Origin: Myxococcus fulvus
Lineage (GTDB): Bacteria > Myxococcota > Myxococcia > Myxococcales > Myxococcaceae
Length of the DNA: 64,000 nucleotides
Direction of reading: 5' to 3'
Assembly (NCBI RefSeq): GCF_900111765.1
Contig: NZ_FOIB01000003.1
Location: 496,001-560,000 of the forward strand
The notes beneath the pieces are model-generated. The model searched no databases. It had not been told where the DNA came from and saw nothing but the letters and a program-made list of their open reading frames with translations. Each line of letters starts with the position of its first letter. Position 1 is the stretch's first letter. The translations under genes and the position numbers were made by a program. Shown here piece after piece: positions 8,941 through 16,301 of the stretch.

Positions 8941-9821
8941 GGGAGTTTCTCCAGGTCCTTGAAGGGGCCGAGCGGATCGAACCCGCTGATGACCTCGCCC
9001 AGGGCCACGGCCTCCTTGCCCACGCGCTGGACCTTGGCGAGGAAGTCTCCGGCGCCGGCGATGTCCTTGATGATCTCGAGCGCGTCGCCCAGGTCCAGGC
9101 CCGTCATCTGCTCCAGGATGTTGATGCCCTCGGTGGCGAGCTTCTCGATGAACTCGCCCAGGCTCCCCGCCTGACTGAGCGACTGCACGAAGCCGATGAT
9201 GGCGCCGGGGTTCACCTTGCCGAGCTTGCCGAGCAGGCTGCTGAAGTTGCCTCCGGTGAGCGAGCCCTTGGTGCCGTTGACCACCGAGCCCAGCTCGTCC
9301 GGCGACAGGTGGCCGAGCAGCTCCGGGTTCGCGTCCACCGCGTCCATGAGCGTCTCCGGCTTCTGGAGCACGCCCGCGGCGTCCGTGGAGCTCTTGGCCC
9401 ACGACTGCGCGTCCTGGGTGACGGCGTCGTTCACCGCGCCCACGCCCGCGTCCGCCTTGGCGGGGGGCTCGACGTACTCCTTGACGCGCAGGAAGAAGCT
9501 GAAGCGGCTCTGGTGGCCGGCGAGCTGGCGCACCTGGAAGTCCGCGATGAGGACGTCGGTGAGGTCCGCGCCGGCGATGGCGTCCGAGGCGAACGACAGG
9601 GGCGTCGCCTTCATCTGCGCCTGGCGCAGCTCCTCCAGCGCGGCCTGCGGATCCTCGCCGAGCAGCAGGCCCTCCATGACCACGGTGACGGGCTCGCGTC
9701 CCAGGTCCTGGAAGACGCTGCCGGCCTGACCGGGCACGCGCTGCTGGACGAGGTTGCGGGCGTCCTCGGTGTAGATCTTCGTGAGCCCGATGAGCTCGAT
9801 TCTTCCGATGCGGACGGGCAT
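8937..9821 (-). CDS. Baseplate adaptor-like protein
   Basis: 294 residues. Residues 1-125 carry a beta-rich domain (RVPGQAGSVFQDLGREPVTV, GLLLGE, LRQAQ, FFLRVKEYVEPP) of the kind that links tube and hub in Mu-like and eCIS baseplates (compare the DNA-circularisation N-terminal fold and Afp7 or gp53 adaptors). No LysM module is evident after it. Instead the rest is helical, containing repeated leucine-rich segments such as IIGFVQSLSQAGSLGEFIEKL. The gene lies directly downstream of the gpD hub with a one-base gap, which supports an adaptor role. The specific family is not certain. Confidence 0.7.
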   Translation of the reverse strand: MPVRIGRIELIGLTKIYTEDARNLVQQRVPGQAGSVFQDLGREPVTVVMEGLLLGEDPQAALEELRQAQMKATPLSFASDAIAGADLTDVLIADFQVRQLAGHQSRFSFFLRVKEYVEPPAKADAGVGAVNDAVTQDAQSWAKSSTDAAGVLQKPETLMDAVDANPELLGHLSPDELGSVVNGTKGSLTGGNFSSLLGKLGKVNPGAIIGFVQSLSQAGSLGEFIEKLATEGINILEQMTGLDLGDALEIIKDIAGAGDFLAKVQRVGKEAVALGEVISGFDPLGPFKDLEKLP

Positions 9822-9822
9822 G

Positions 9823-10851
9823 TCAGAGCTCCATCCGGGTGGTGAAGCCCGTGCGGGCGTCGAGCTGGTGGCGCACGGTGCGCACGCGGAGCACCTGTCC
9901 GGAGAGCAGGTCCTCCACGGGGTGTCCCTCGGGGATGTCCTTCACCGCGATGAGGTCTCCGGGTTGGACGGCGGGCGCGCCGAGCACGACGAGGAAGCCC
10001 TGGAGCTTGCGTGAGGCCAGCGCGGTGACGCGGCCCTTGGCCTGGGCGGAGGCGCTGTCTCCGCTGCGCACGGCGCCGTCCTTCACCTCGCGCGAGTGCT
10101 TGCCCACGGAGCCGGCGCGGACCTGTCCCTTGTCACCCAGCGCGGCCTTGCCGTGGATGGGCGCGACGTCGTCCACCAGCCAGTGGGCCTTGCTGTCACC
10201 CTGGGAGCTGGCCGCGCCCTCGCCCCAGACCTCGAAGCCGTCGATGGCGGGGAGCGCCTGGTGCAGCTGGGTGCGCAGCACCTGGGTGCGGTAGACGAAC
10301 GTGTGGTCCGCGCCGCCCTTCCTGGGCGCGGAGAAGTGCACCTGGCCCTTTGCGTTCGTGAAGACGTCGAAGCCGCACTGTTCGGCCAGTCGCTGGATGT
10401 GACGCAGGGCGCGGGGGCCTCGGTGGAGCACGTAGCTGGGGAACGTCAGGCCGTCCTCGACGGTGCCCGCCTTCGCGCTCGCGAGCCCGAGCAGGTCGCG
10501 CACGATGGCGCCCGCGGACATCTGCTCGTAGGCGCCCGAGGCGTCGATGCGCGCGAGCTGGGTCAGCGCGTCGCCGCCGATGACGACGGCGGAGTCCGCG
10601 GCGGCGCGGGCCTCCAGCACCTGTCCGGTGAAGACGGTGACGGAGCCGTCACCCGGGTCCAGGGCGATGGTGGCGGACTCGCCAGGAGCGGGGAGCCCCG
10701 CGTCGGAGGGGACGAGCTCCACGGTGCACCGTCCGCCCACGCCATCCATGGTCAGCTCGCTGGAGATGGAGCGGACCAGGGCCTGGCCCCGTCGGGAGGA
10801 GTTGGAGGCGCGGAGCGAGCCGATGCTCACCGTGTATCCGATGCCGGCCAT
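9823..10851 (-). CDS. Baseplate hub protein, phage late control gene D type
   Basis: 342 residues of the gpD / gp27-like family that forms the hub to which the spike trimer binds. The family pattern of strands and the helical insert is visible: GDGSVTVFTGQVLEARA, LTQLARIDASGAYEQMSAGAIVRDLL, HIQRLAEQCGFDVFTN, and the final domain with GKVTAL-like and PGDLIAVKDIPEGH segments. The start is an ATG three bases after the upstream stop. Together with the separate gpV-like spike it forms a split VgrG-type complex. Confidence 0.87.
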   Translation of the reverse strand: MAGIGYTVSIGSLRASNSSRRGQALVRSISSELTMDGVGGRCTVELVPSDAGLPAPGESATIALDPGDGSVTVFTGQVLEARAAADSAVVIGGDALTQLARIDASGAYEQMSAGAIVRDLLGLASAKAGTVEDGLTFPSYVLHRGPRALRHIQRLAEQCGFDVFTNAKGQVHFSAPRKGGADHTFVYRTQVLRTQLHQALPAIDGFEVWGEGAASSQGDSKAHWLVDDVAPIHGKAALGDKGQVRAGSVGKHSREVKDGAVRSGDSASAQAKGRVTALASRKLQGFLVVLGAPAVQPGDLIAVKDIPEGHPVEDLLSGQVLRVRTVRHQLDARTGFTTRMEL

Positions 10852-10854
10852 CGC

Positions 10855-12780
10855 TCAGACCTCCAGTCCGTGGCGACGTGCCGACTCGCGGAGGATGTCC
10901 ACCAGCGCGTCCTCGAGCGTGCGCCGGTCCACGCCCGTCGCCGCGTTGTCGGCGCCGACCTGCACGCTCACGTTGAACGTGTTCTGGACGGGAGAACTGG
11001 TGTTGGGCTCGGCGCTCGGGGCGGAGAGCTGGTGCGCGTGCTCCAGCAGCGGCGCCATCACGTGGGAGACCTCACGCGTGAGGGGGAGCGCCGGCGGGGC
11101 ATCGGGAGACGGCGCTTCGGGAGGCGCGAACCTGGGTCGGGACTTGGCGCGAGCGCGAGGCGTCGACGCTTCGGAGGGCGCGAACGTGAGTCGTGACTTG
11201 GGTCGAGCGTGGGGCGACGACGCTTCGGAGGGCGCGAACGTGAGTCGTGACTTGGGTCGAGCGTGGGGCGACGACGCTTCGGAGGGCGCGAGCGTGAGCC
11301 CCGACTCGGGGTGAGCGCGGAGCGCCGATGGTTCGGAGGGCGCGAACGTGAGCCTCGACTCGGGGTGAGCGCGGAGCGCCGACGCTTCGGACGGCGCGAG
11401 CGTGGGCCTCGACTCGGGGTGAGCGCGGAGCGCCGACGCTTTGGACGGCGCGAACGTGAGTCGGGACTTGGGGCGAGCGAGGGGCGCCGTGGGCGACGGT
11501 GGTGTGGGTGACAGCAGCGGCACGACGTGCGGACGTGGGCCGACGTCCGCGCTCATGGAAGGTTCGCTCTCGCCGCGCGAGGGGAGGGGGAGCGTGGAGG
11601 GTCGCCCGGGCGGAAGCGAGGCGTTCGTCGCGGGTGCGGGGAGCGCCTCGGGCACGGAGGTGCTGCTGGGAGCCGGGGCTCGCATGAGCCGGACGACCTG
11701 TCGCTTCGGCGAGGCCGGCTCGGTGGGTTTGACGGTGATGCGGAGTCCTTCCGGCGTGGGAGTTGTTCCGGCGGAAGTGGCATCGCTCCCGGTGGAGACC
11801 TCGATCCCTCGTGGCGCGACGGGGACGCTGGTGTGCGCGGATGCATCGGGTCGCGGTCCCACGGAGATGGACAGGGGCGTCGTGGCCACGCCGCGTCCGT
11901 CATCGCTCGCGACGAGCGTCGACGTGTCGGAGGACCGTTCCCGCGGAGCAGGAGGATTCGTGAGGACCTCGGGCGCCCGCGACGGAGCGGCCCGAGAAGT
12001 TGCTCCGGGTCCCATCAGCGGAACGTGTCCGCGCGTCGTGGGTGCAGCGACTCGCGGCGTGTCACCCGATGACAGGTGACGCGCGGGCGCATTGGGGACG
12101 AGACCCCGAGCGGCGAGGGAGTCTTCCCTCGATGTCGCAAGCGACGTGAGGTCGGGTGCCTCGTGGGTCTCGTTGCTCGAAGAAGCCAAGGCTCGTGCCC
12201 CGTGCGCCGCATCACGGGATGAGGCGCGAGCCGCGCTGGATGCCGCTGCCCCGTGCGCTGCGTGACTCGCGGCGGGGCCTTGCTGCGCATCGCTCGTCGC
12301 ATCCGTCGCTTCGGCGAGGCCACGCGTCCCGGGTGTGGCGTGACTCTCGGAAGCGCGCTGGGCCTTGTGCACGGCATCCGTCGAGGGGCTGCTCGGAACG
12401 AATGCGTGGGGCGCGGTCCCCCATGTCTCCCCCGATGGGGAGAGCGGTGCGAGAGGAAACGCCACGTCCCTCGACGAGAGACCCGAGGAGGAGGTCTCTC
12501 GTCCGTGCGCGCTGGTCGCGAGAGCTCCATCATTCGCAGCGACGTGAGCGCTGGACCGCGCGGCCGCGTCCCGCTCCTGGGGCGGGACCGACGGGCTCGG
12601 AGTGCCGGCCATGCGAGACGCGTCGGTCTCCGCCATCGCGCTAGCGGCACTGTCATCGCGTGGACCGGGTTCGGCACGCGGGAGGGGCGCTCCGAGCTGC
12701 CGCGCGACCCCTTCGAGTGCACGCAGCGCCGGGGCGCGCAGGCGCGAGGTCAGCTCCGCGGTGGTGAACGTCGTTCGCAT
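10855..12780 (-). CDS. Long disordered repeat-rich tail-operon protein
   Basis: 641 residues from the ATG at 12780, which overlaps the upstream stop (TGATG). Nearly all of it is Ser/Ala/Pro/Thr/Arg-rich low-complexity sequence without predicted folds. Residues roughly 435-560 are seven tandem units of 18 residues around the core TFAPSEASALRAHPESR. Only the ends look ordered: an N-terminal helix (TTAELTSRLRAPALRALEGV) and a C-terminal segment NTFNVSVQVG followed by an amphipathic helix RRTLEDALVDILRESARRHG. That C-terminal strand-plus-helix recalls the ends of some phage tail proteins, including tape-measure proteins, but the assignment is a guess. The frame is open upstream to 13494, but that part lies inside the next gene. 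Confidence 0.72.
   Translation of the reverse strand: MRTTFTTAELTSRLRAPALRALEGVARQLGAPLPRAEPGPRDDSAASAMAETDASRMAGTPSPSVPPQERDAAARSSAHVAANDGALATSAHGRETSSSGLSSRDVAFPLAPLSPSGETWGTAPHAFVPSSPSTDAVHKAQRASESHATPGTRGLAEATDATSDAQQGPAASHAAHGAAASSAARASSRDAAHGARALASSSNETHEAPDLTSLATSREDSLAARGLVPNAPARHLSSGDTPRVAAPTTRGHVPLMGPGATSRAAPSRAPEVLTNPPAPRERSSDTSTLVASDDGRGVATTPLSISVGPRPDASAHTSVPVAPRGIEVSTGSDATSAGTTPTPEGLRITVKPTEPASPKRQVVRLMRAPAPSSTSVPEALPAPATNASLPPGRPSTLPLPSRGESEPSMSADVGPRPHVVPLLSPTPPSPTAPLARPKSRLTFAPSKASALRAHPESRPTLAPSEASALRAHPESRLTFAPSEPSALRAHPESGLTLAPSEASSPHARPKSRLTFAPSEASSPHARPKSRLTFAPSEASTPRARAKSRPRFAPPEAPSPDAPPALPLTREVSHVMAPLLEHAHQLSAPSAEPNTSSPVQNTFNVSVQVGADNAATGVDRRTLEDALVDILRESARRHGLEV
11100..11478 (-). 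repeat. 54-bp in-frame tandem repeat, about seven copies
   Basis: The DNA encoding the 18-residue units repeats every 54 bases. Two copies around 11174-11281 are identical. Others differ mainly at Asp/Gly-type and hydrophobic positions. Because the unit is a multiple of three and keeps the frame, copy number can change without breaking the gene. Boundaries are approximate. It is coding sequence, not a CRISPR array. Confidence 0.85.
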
Positions 12781-13646
12781 CAGTCGTCCTCCACCTGGAT
12801 GACCACGGCATCGGGAAAGTCGGACAGCCGCATGGCCCGAGATGCGGGGGCCTGACGCGGAGGCGGAGCAGGAGGCTCCGTGAGCTTCAACATCGTCAGC
12901 AGTCGGTCCACCTCGGAGGCGGGCGTCGCCCAGACCTGGGCGGGAGTCCATCCCAGGGCACGGCACAGCTTCAGCGTCACCTCCGCGAGGACCCGCGCCT
13001 GCTTGCCGGAAGCCTCCAGCATCCGGTCCTCGGGAGCCGCGAACTCCGCGTTGACGGAGACCACCGCCTCCAGCAACGCCGCGGTGGTGGCGCCGTCCAG
13101 CGACTCCAGCGCCACCGCGGGAGCGCACTCGACGACCGACGCGTCGAGCATCCCCCGCAGATACCGCTCCAGACTCAGCTCGCGAGCCCCATCGGCCAGC
13201 ACGACCAGGCTCGCCTCGAGCACCTGGGTGCGCTCGGCGAAGGTCCAGGGGCGCAGCCGGGCACGCACCTCGCCCACCTGCCGCCAGCCCTCGGGGAGCA
13301 CCCCGACGGACGGCTCGCGAAGTCCACACAACGCCCACCACAGCGCGAGTGGCGCCAGCTCCGTGAAGCACGACTCCGGAACACCCGAGTCCCGCAGCAC
13401 GTCGAGCGCGAAGCCCTCCGCGTCGAAGTCCAGCCCCGCGCCCTCCAGCCGCGCGTGCGAGTCCAGCGCGCGCAGGTGCGCCCCGAAGCCCCACCGCCAG
13501 AGCGGGATGCGCTCCCCGGTGGCGACCTCCACCTCGATGCTCCGTGAGGAGTCATCGGTGTGGAGGTGGAACCGCCGGCCGTCGATCTCGATGGAGAAGG
13601 ACGCTCCGGACGATTCCGTGCGTGGACTCGCGGGCGCCTCCCTCAC
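12780..13646 (-). CDS. Tail-operon protein of unknown family
   Basis: 288 residues from a GTG at 13646, four bases after the tube stop. Starts with a beta section (FSIEIDGRRFHLHTDD, IEVEVATGERIPLWRWGFGAHLRAL) and continues with helices. Residues 215-255 are helical (VLAEVTLKLCRALGWTPAQVWATPASEVDRLL). This layout, placed right after the tube gene, recalls tail-assembly proteins that follow the tube in phages, but I cannot show homology. No signal peptide. Confidence 0.65.
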   Translation of the reverse strand: MREAPASPRTESSGASFSIEIDGRRFHLHTDDSSRSIEVEVATGERIPLWRWGFGAHLRALDSHARLEGAGLDFDAEGFALDVLRDSGVPESCFTELAPLALWWALCGLREPSVGVLPEGWRQVGEVRARLRPWTFAERTQVLEASLVVLADGARELSLERYLRGMLDASVVECAPAVALESLDGATTAALLEAVVSVNAEFAAPEDRMLEASGKQARVLAEVTLKLCRALGWTPAQVWATPASEVDRLLTMLKLTEPPAPPPRQAPASRAMRLSDFPDAVVIQVEDD

Positions 13647-13649
13647 GGC

Positions 13650-14039
13650 TTATTCCTCGCGCAGGCGGGTCGCCGTGAAGGCGTACGTCGTGGCGGCGCT
13701 GCCATGGGCGTCCATCTGGAACGACTTGCTCTCCACGAAGCAGTCGTCGAAGGACAGGGTGCGCGTGTCGTCCGTGCCCTCGGTGCGCTTGAGGTTGGCC
13801 ACCAGCTGGAACTTGCCACGCGCGTCGAGCAGCGAGTCCAGCTTCACGGCGGCGGAGCGGATGACCAGCTCACCGATGACGGTGCGCAGGCCGAAGATGA
13901 CGTCCACGCGCTCGTTGGAGCCGATGGCGCGGATGTCCTCGCGTTCCGTGACCACCCGGAAGGCGAGCGACTGGAGACCGTCCACGGCCTCGCCGTCGAC
14001 GAGGATGCTGCTACGGTTGGCTGAGAATACCGTTGGCAT
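13650..14039 (-). CDS. Tail tube protein
   Basis: 129 residues, the usual size for gp19/Hcp/Afp1-type tube subunits. Alternating beta-strands wrap one helix: ANRSSILVDGEAVDGLQSLAF, then SNERVDVIFGLRTVIGELVIRS, and near the end FDDCFVESKSFQMDAHGSAATTYAFTATRL. It lies directly after the sheath gene (15-base gap). Only one tube gene is present, as in tailocins; classic Afp/PVC clusters have several. Confidence 0.85.
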   Translation of the reverse strand: MPTVFSANRSSILVDGEAVDGLQSLAFRVVTEREDIRAIGSNERVDVIFGLRTVIGELVIRSAAVKLDSLLDARGKFQLVANLKRTEGTDDTRTLSFDDCFVESKSFQMDAHGSAATTYAFTATRLREE

Positions 14040-14054
14040 CGATGCGTTCCCTCA

Positions 14055-15425
14055 TCAGACCTGGACCGTGATGGTCGCGTAGATGTAGTCGATGGCGCGC
14101 ACGGGCCTGACGGCCATGTTGACCCTCACGATTCCGAGCGCGAAGTCCTGCTGCGACGAATAGACCTCCACCTTGAAGGCGGGGTCCTTGCCGTCGGTGG
14201 AGGGGACGATGGCGCCGTCCTTCTCCATCTGCACCAGCGCCTCCACCAGCTTCTGCTTCAGCGCGCTGCGCCCGTCCGCGTTGTTGAGCAACCCGATGAA
14301 CAGGTCGCCCACCATCTTCAGCGTGCGCACCGCCCGGTCCGCCACGCGGCGCACGTTGATCTGATCTCCATCCGTCGTCAGGCCCCGCACGACGATGGTG
14401 CCCCGGCCGCGCTCGGTGACCACCGGCACCACGAACGCCCTGAGCAGCGCCTTCTGCTCCTCCACGCTCAAGGACAGCTCGTTCAGGCCGGACACGCGCT
14501 TGAACGTCGGGGACTGGTGCGGCGTGAGGCCGCCCACCATGCCCGCCACCGCGCCCACCACGCCGTGCGGCGCGACGAGCACGAACCTGTCGCTCACCAG
14601 GTTGGAGGCCAGCTGCGCGGTCTCCTCCAGCGTCCCCGTGGGCGGGACCTGTCCGAAGCCCAGGCGCCCCTTGCTTTCGCCGCTCAGCGCGTTGCAGTGG
14701 CTGATGACGTCGCCATAGATGCGCGACAGCTTGGTCCTGTCCGTGAAGTCCTGCACCGCGGCCAGCACCAGGTCTACGTCGGGATGGTCCTTCAGCTTCC
14801 CCAGCGCCGTGGCGTACTCGTCCGGCGAGGCGTCCTTGCCACCCGCCAGTGTGTACGTGCCCGCCGTGGGCCAGCCCACGCCCTTCGTGGTGTCCACGCG
14901 GATGAACGACGAGGTGTCCAGCGTCGACACCAGCCCCGCCGAGTTCACGTTGCGCAGCACCTCCGCCGCGCCGCTCGCCGGGTGGATGACCTCCAGGTCG
15001 AACGACACCGTCTTGTCGATGTTGTCCCGGTAGCTCACCTTGACGGTGATGCCGTTGGCCCACGGGCCGGCGACGCGCGCCTGGAAGGTCGCGCCATACT
15101 TCTCCCCCGTGGAGCCGGAGGGATACTTCGTCGCATCCGGCGGCGCGGTGATGGTCGCGCTGGTCCCCGCCGTCGCGGCGAGCGGTGAAATCACCAGCTC
15201 CGACACGCCGTTGTCCAATGCCTGTCGCGCCTCCGGGAGGCTGTAGGCGCTCGCGCGTCCAGCCACCTCCAGGAACCGCGACCAACTGCTGGCGCGTATC
15301 ACCTTGCCCTGGGCTGACTCCAGGAAGCCGGTGATACCGAGAACCCCCGACGGCGCGAGCTGTTGGGGCAACACTTCCTTGACGACCGTGACCTGGACAC
15401 CGGGAATGATGAGACCTGTGGCCAT
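14055..15425 (-). CDS. Contractile tail sheath protein
   Basis: 456 residues of the phage tail-sheath family. The N-terminus PGVQVTVVKEVLPQQLAPSGVLGITGF carries the conserved start of sheath proteins. The C-terminal domain (from about residue 355) has RAVRTLKMVGDLFIGLLNN, then FKVEVYSSQQDFALGIVRVNMAVRPVRAIDYIYATI, which is the strand-swapping handle that links subunits. The ATG at 15425 has a GGGGAG ribosome-binding site 3 bases upstream. One sheath gene is present. Contraction of this polymer drives the inner tube into the target. Confidence 0.92.
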   Translation of the reverse strand: MATGLIIPGVQVTVVKEVLPQQLAPSGVLGITGFLESAQGKVIRASSWSRFLEVAGRASAYSLPEARQALDNGVSELVISPLAATAGTSATITAPPDATKYPSGSTGEKYGATFQARVAGPWANGITVKVSYRDNIDKTVSFDLEVIHPASGAAEVLRNVNSAGLVSTLDTSSFIRVDTTKGVGWPTAGTYTLAGGKDASPDEYATALGKLKDHPDVDLVLAAVQDFTDRTKLSRIYGDVISHCNALSGESKGRLGFGQVPPTGTLEETAQLASNLVSDRFVLVAPHGVVGAVAGMVGGLTPHQSPTFKRVSGLNELSLSVEEQKALLRAFVVPVVTERGRGTIVVRGLTTDGDQINVRRVADRAVRTLKMVGDLFIGLLNNADGRSALKQKLVEALVQMEKDGAIVPSTDGKDPAFKVEVYSSQQDFALGIVRVNMAVRPVRAIDYIYATITVQV

Positions 15426-15485
15426 ACGCTCCCCGACCCTCGTGAGCGAGGGGGTATCGAACCCTGCTCAGGGTGCAGGTTCCCC

Positions 15486-15531
15486 GGACCGTGTGCCTGG
15501 GCACACGCCCACCCCGACCGGGGCACGGTCC
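15486..15531. repeat. Nested inverted repeats in front of the sheath gene
   Basis: In the 146-base gap between the first gene and the sheath gene, GGACCGTG (15486-15493) is complementary to CACGGTCC (15524-15531). Inside it, CGTGTGC (15490-15496) pairs with GCACACG (15501-15507) around a four-base loop. The two structures share bases and exclude each other. No T-run follows on the minus strand, so this is not a standard terminator. It could be an mRNA processing or stability element. Confidence 0.5.
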
Positions 15532-15571
15532 TCTTCATGTTGGTTTGTTTGAAGCGGGACGACGTCTGGAA

Positions 15572-16078
15572 TCAGGGATTGGTGGCGGGGATCTGCACGC
15601 CCGTCTTGCGCAGCGCCGCGAGCGTCGCCGGCAGCAGCGTGGACGCCTCGTTGATGAGCGCCTTGCCCACGTTGAGCAGCAGGTCGACGATGGCGACGAT
15701 GTGCTCGACGCCCGCTCCCACGAAGTCGACGATGATGTTCAGGAAGCGCTGTCCCGTCAGCGCCAGGTTCCGCGCCGAGTCCGGCAGCAGATCCAACGTG
15801 GAGTTCACCAGGTCGCGCCCGGCCTCCAGCACGTTCTTGATGGAGTCCACCACATTGGGGTCCATCAGGGGCTTGATGAGCCCTTCCACCTGCTTGAGCA
15901 CCGAGCTCAACACGTTGCGCACCGGCGTCCAGATGACAGCAATCTTGTCGGTGATGGTCTTGAATCCCGAGCCGCTCACCGCCAGATACAGCTTGTACAG
16001 CGCCTGCTCGACCTGGATGGCGATGTTGTCCACCGTGGCCAGGGCGTCGGATACGTTCGCCGCTGCGTCTGCTGCCAT
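15572..16078 (-). CDS. First gene of the tail operon, helical protein (unknown)
   Basis: 168 residues, ATG at 16078 with a strong GAGGGGG ribosome-binding site. All helical, amphipathic, e.g. VEQALYKLYLAVSGSGF, VLSSVLKQVEGLIKPLMDP, and a hydrophobic segment FLNIIVDFVGAGVEHIVAIVDLLLNVG that might contact membranes. It leads the operon, 146 bases ahead of the sheath. It could be a membrane-active or assembly protein; no family recognised. Confidence 0.7.
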   Translation of the reverse strand: MAADAAANVSDALATVDNIAIQVEQALYKLYLAVSGSGFKTITDKIAVIWTPVRNVLSSVLKQVEGLIKPLMDPNVVDSIKNVLEAGRDLVNSTLDLLPDSARNLALTGQRFLNIIVDFVGAGVEHIVAIVDLLLNVGKALINEASTLLPATLAALRKTGVQIPATNP

Positions 16079-16301
16079 GGAATGTCCCCCTCAATTGATT
16101 TGAGCGCGCGCATGCGAAACATGAACGCACGCGCAGAGTACGTTATTGAACATTCCGGATTCAAGGTTTTATCGGGTAGGCAATGAAACAAAGGTGATTC
16201 CTACCGTGCGTGAGTTGTCGGGATTGACCCAGGCCGGTCAACGCGCTGGGGCGCGGGACGCGGGTGGACGTGGAAGGTCGACACCCGCGTCCCTCAGAGG
16301 G
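16079..16301. promoter_or_regulatory. Promoter region of the tail operon
   Basis: This gap is noticeably A+T-rich near 16120-16195 compared with its surroundings. On the minus strand it holds TTGAAT (about 16162-16157), an 18-base spacer and TACTCT, a passable sigma-A-like pair, followed by the GAGGGGG ribosome-binding site. The assignment is by eye only. The other end, near 16255-16293, holds the inverted repeat listed separately. Confidence 0.35.
16255..16293 (-). terminator. Hairpin downstream of the DUF1501 gene
   Basis: GGGACGCGGGTG (16255-16266) and CACCCGCGTCCC (16282-16293) form a perfect 12-bp stem with a 15-base loop, 8 bases past the DUF1501 stop. No T-run follows. It is a likely 3'-end structure separating the DUF1800/DUF1501 operon from the tail operon. 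Confidence 0.5.

Noticed and set aside
11100..11478. Possible CRISPR array
   Set aside because: Units are contiguous 54-bp in-frame coding repeats without spacers.
12781..13494. N-terminal extension of the repeat-rich protein to 13494
   Set aside because: That stretch lies inside the gene 12780-13646; the overlapping ATG at 12780 fits the coupling pattern of the operon.
1..16078. Complete prophage
   Set aside because: No capsid, portal, terminase, integrase, lysis gene or attachment repeats in the visible part; only tail genes.
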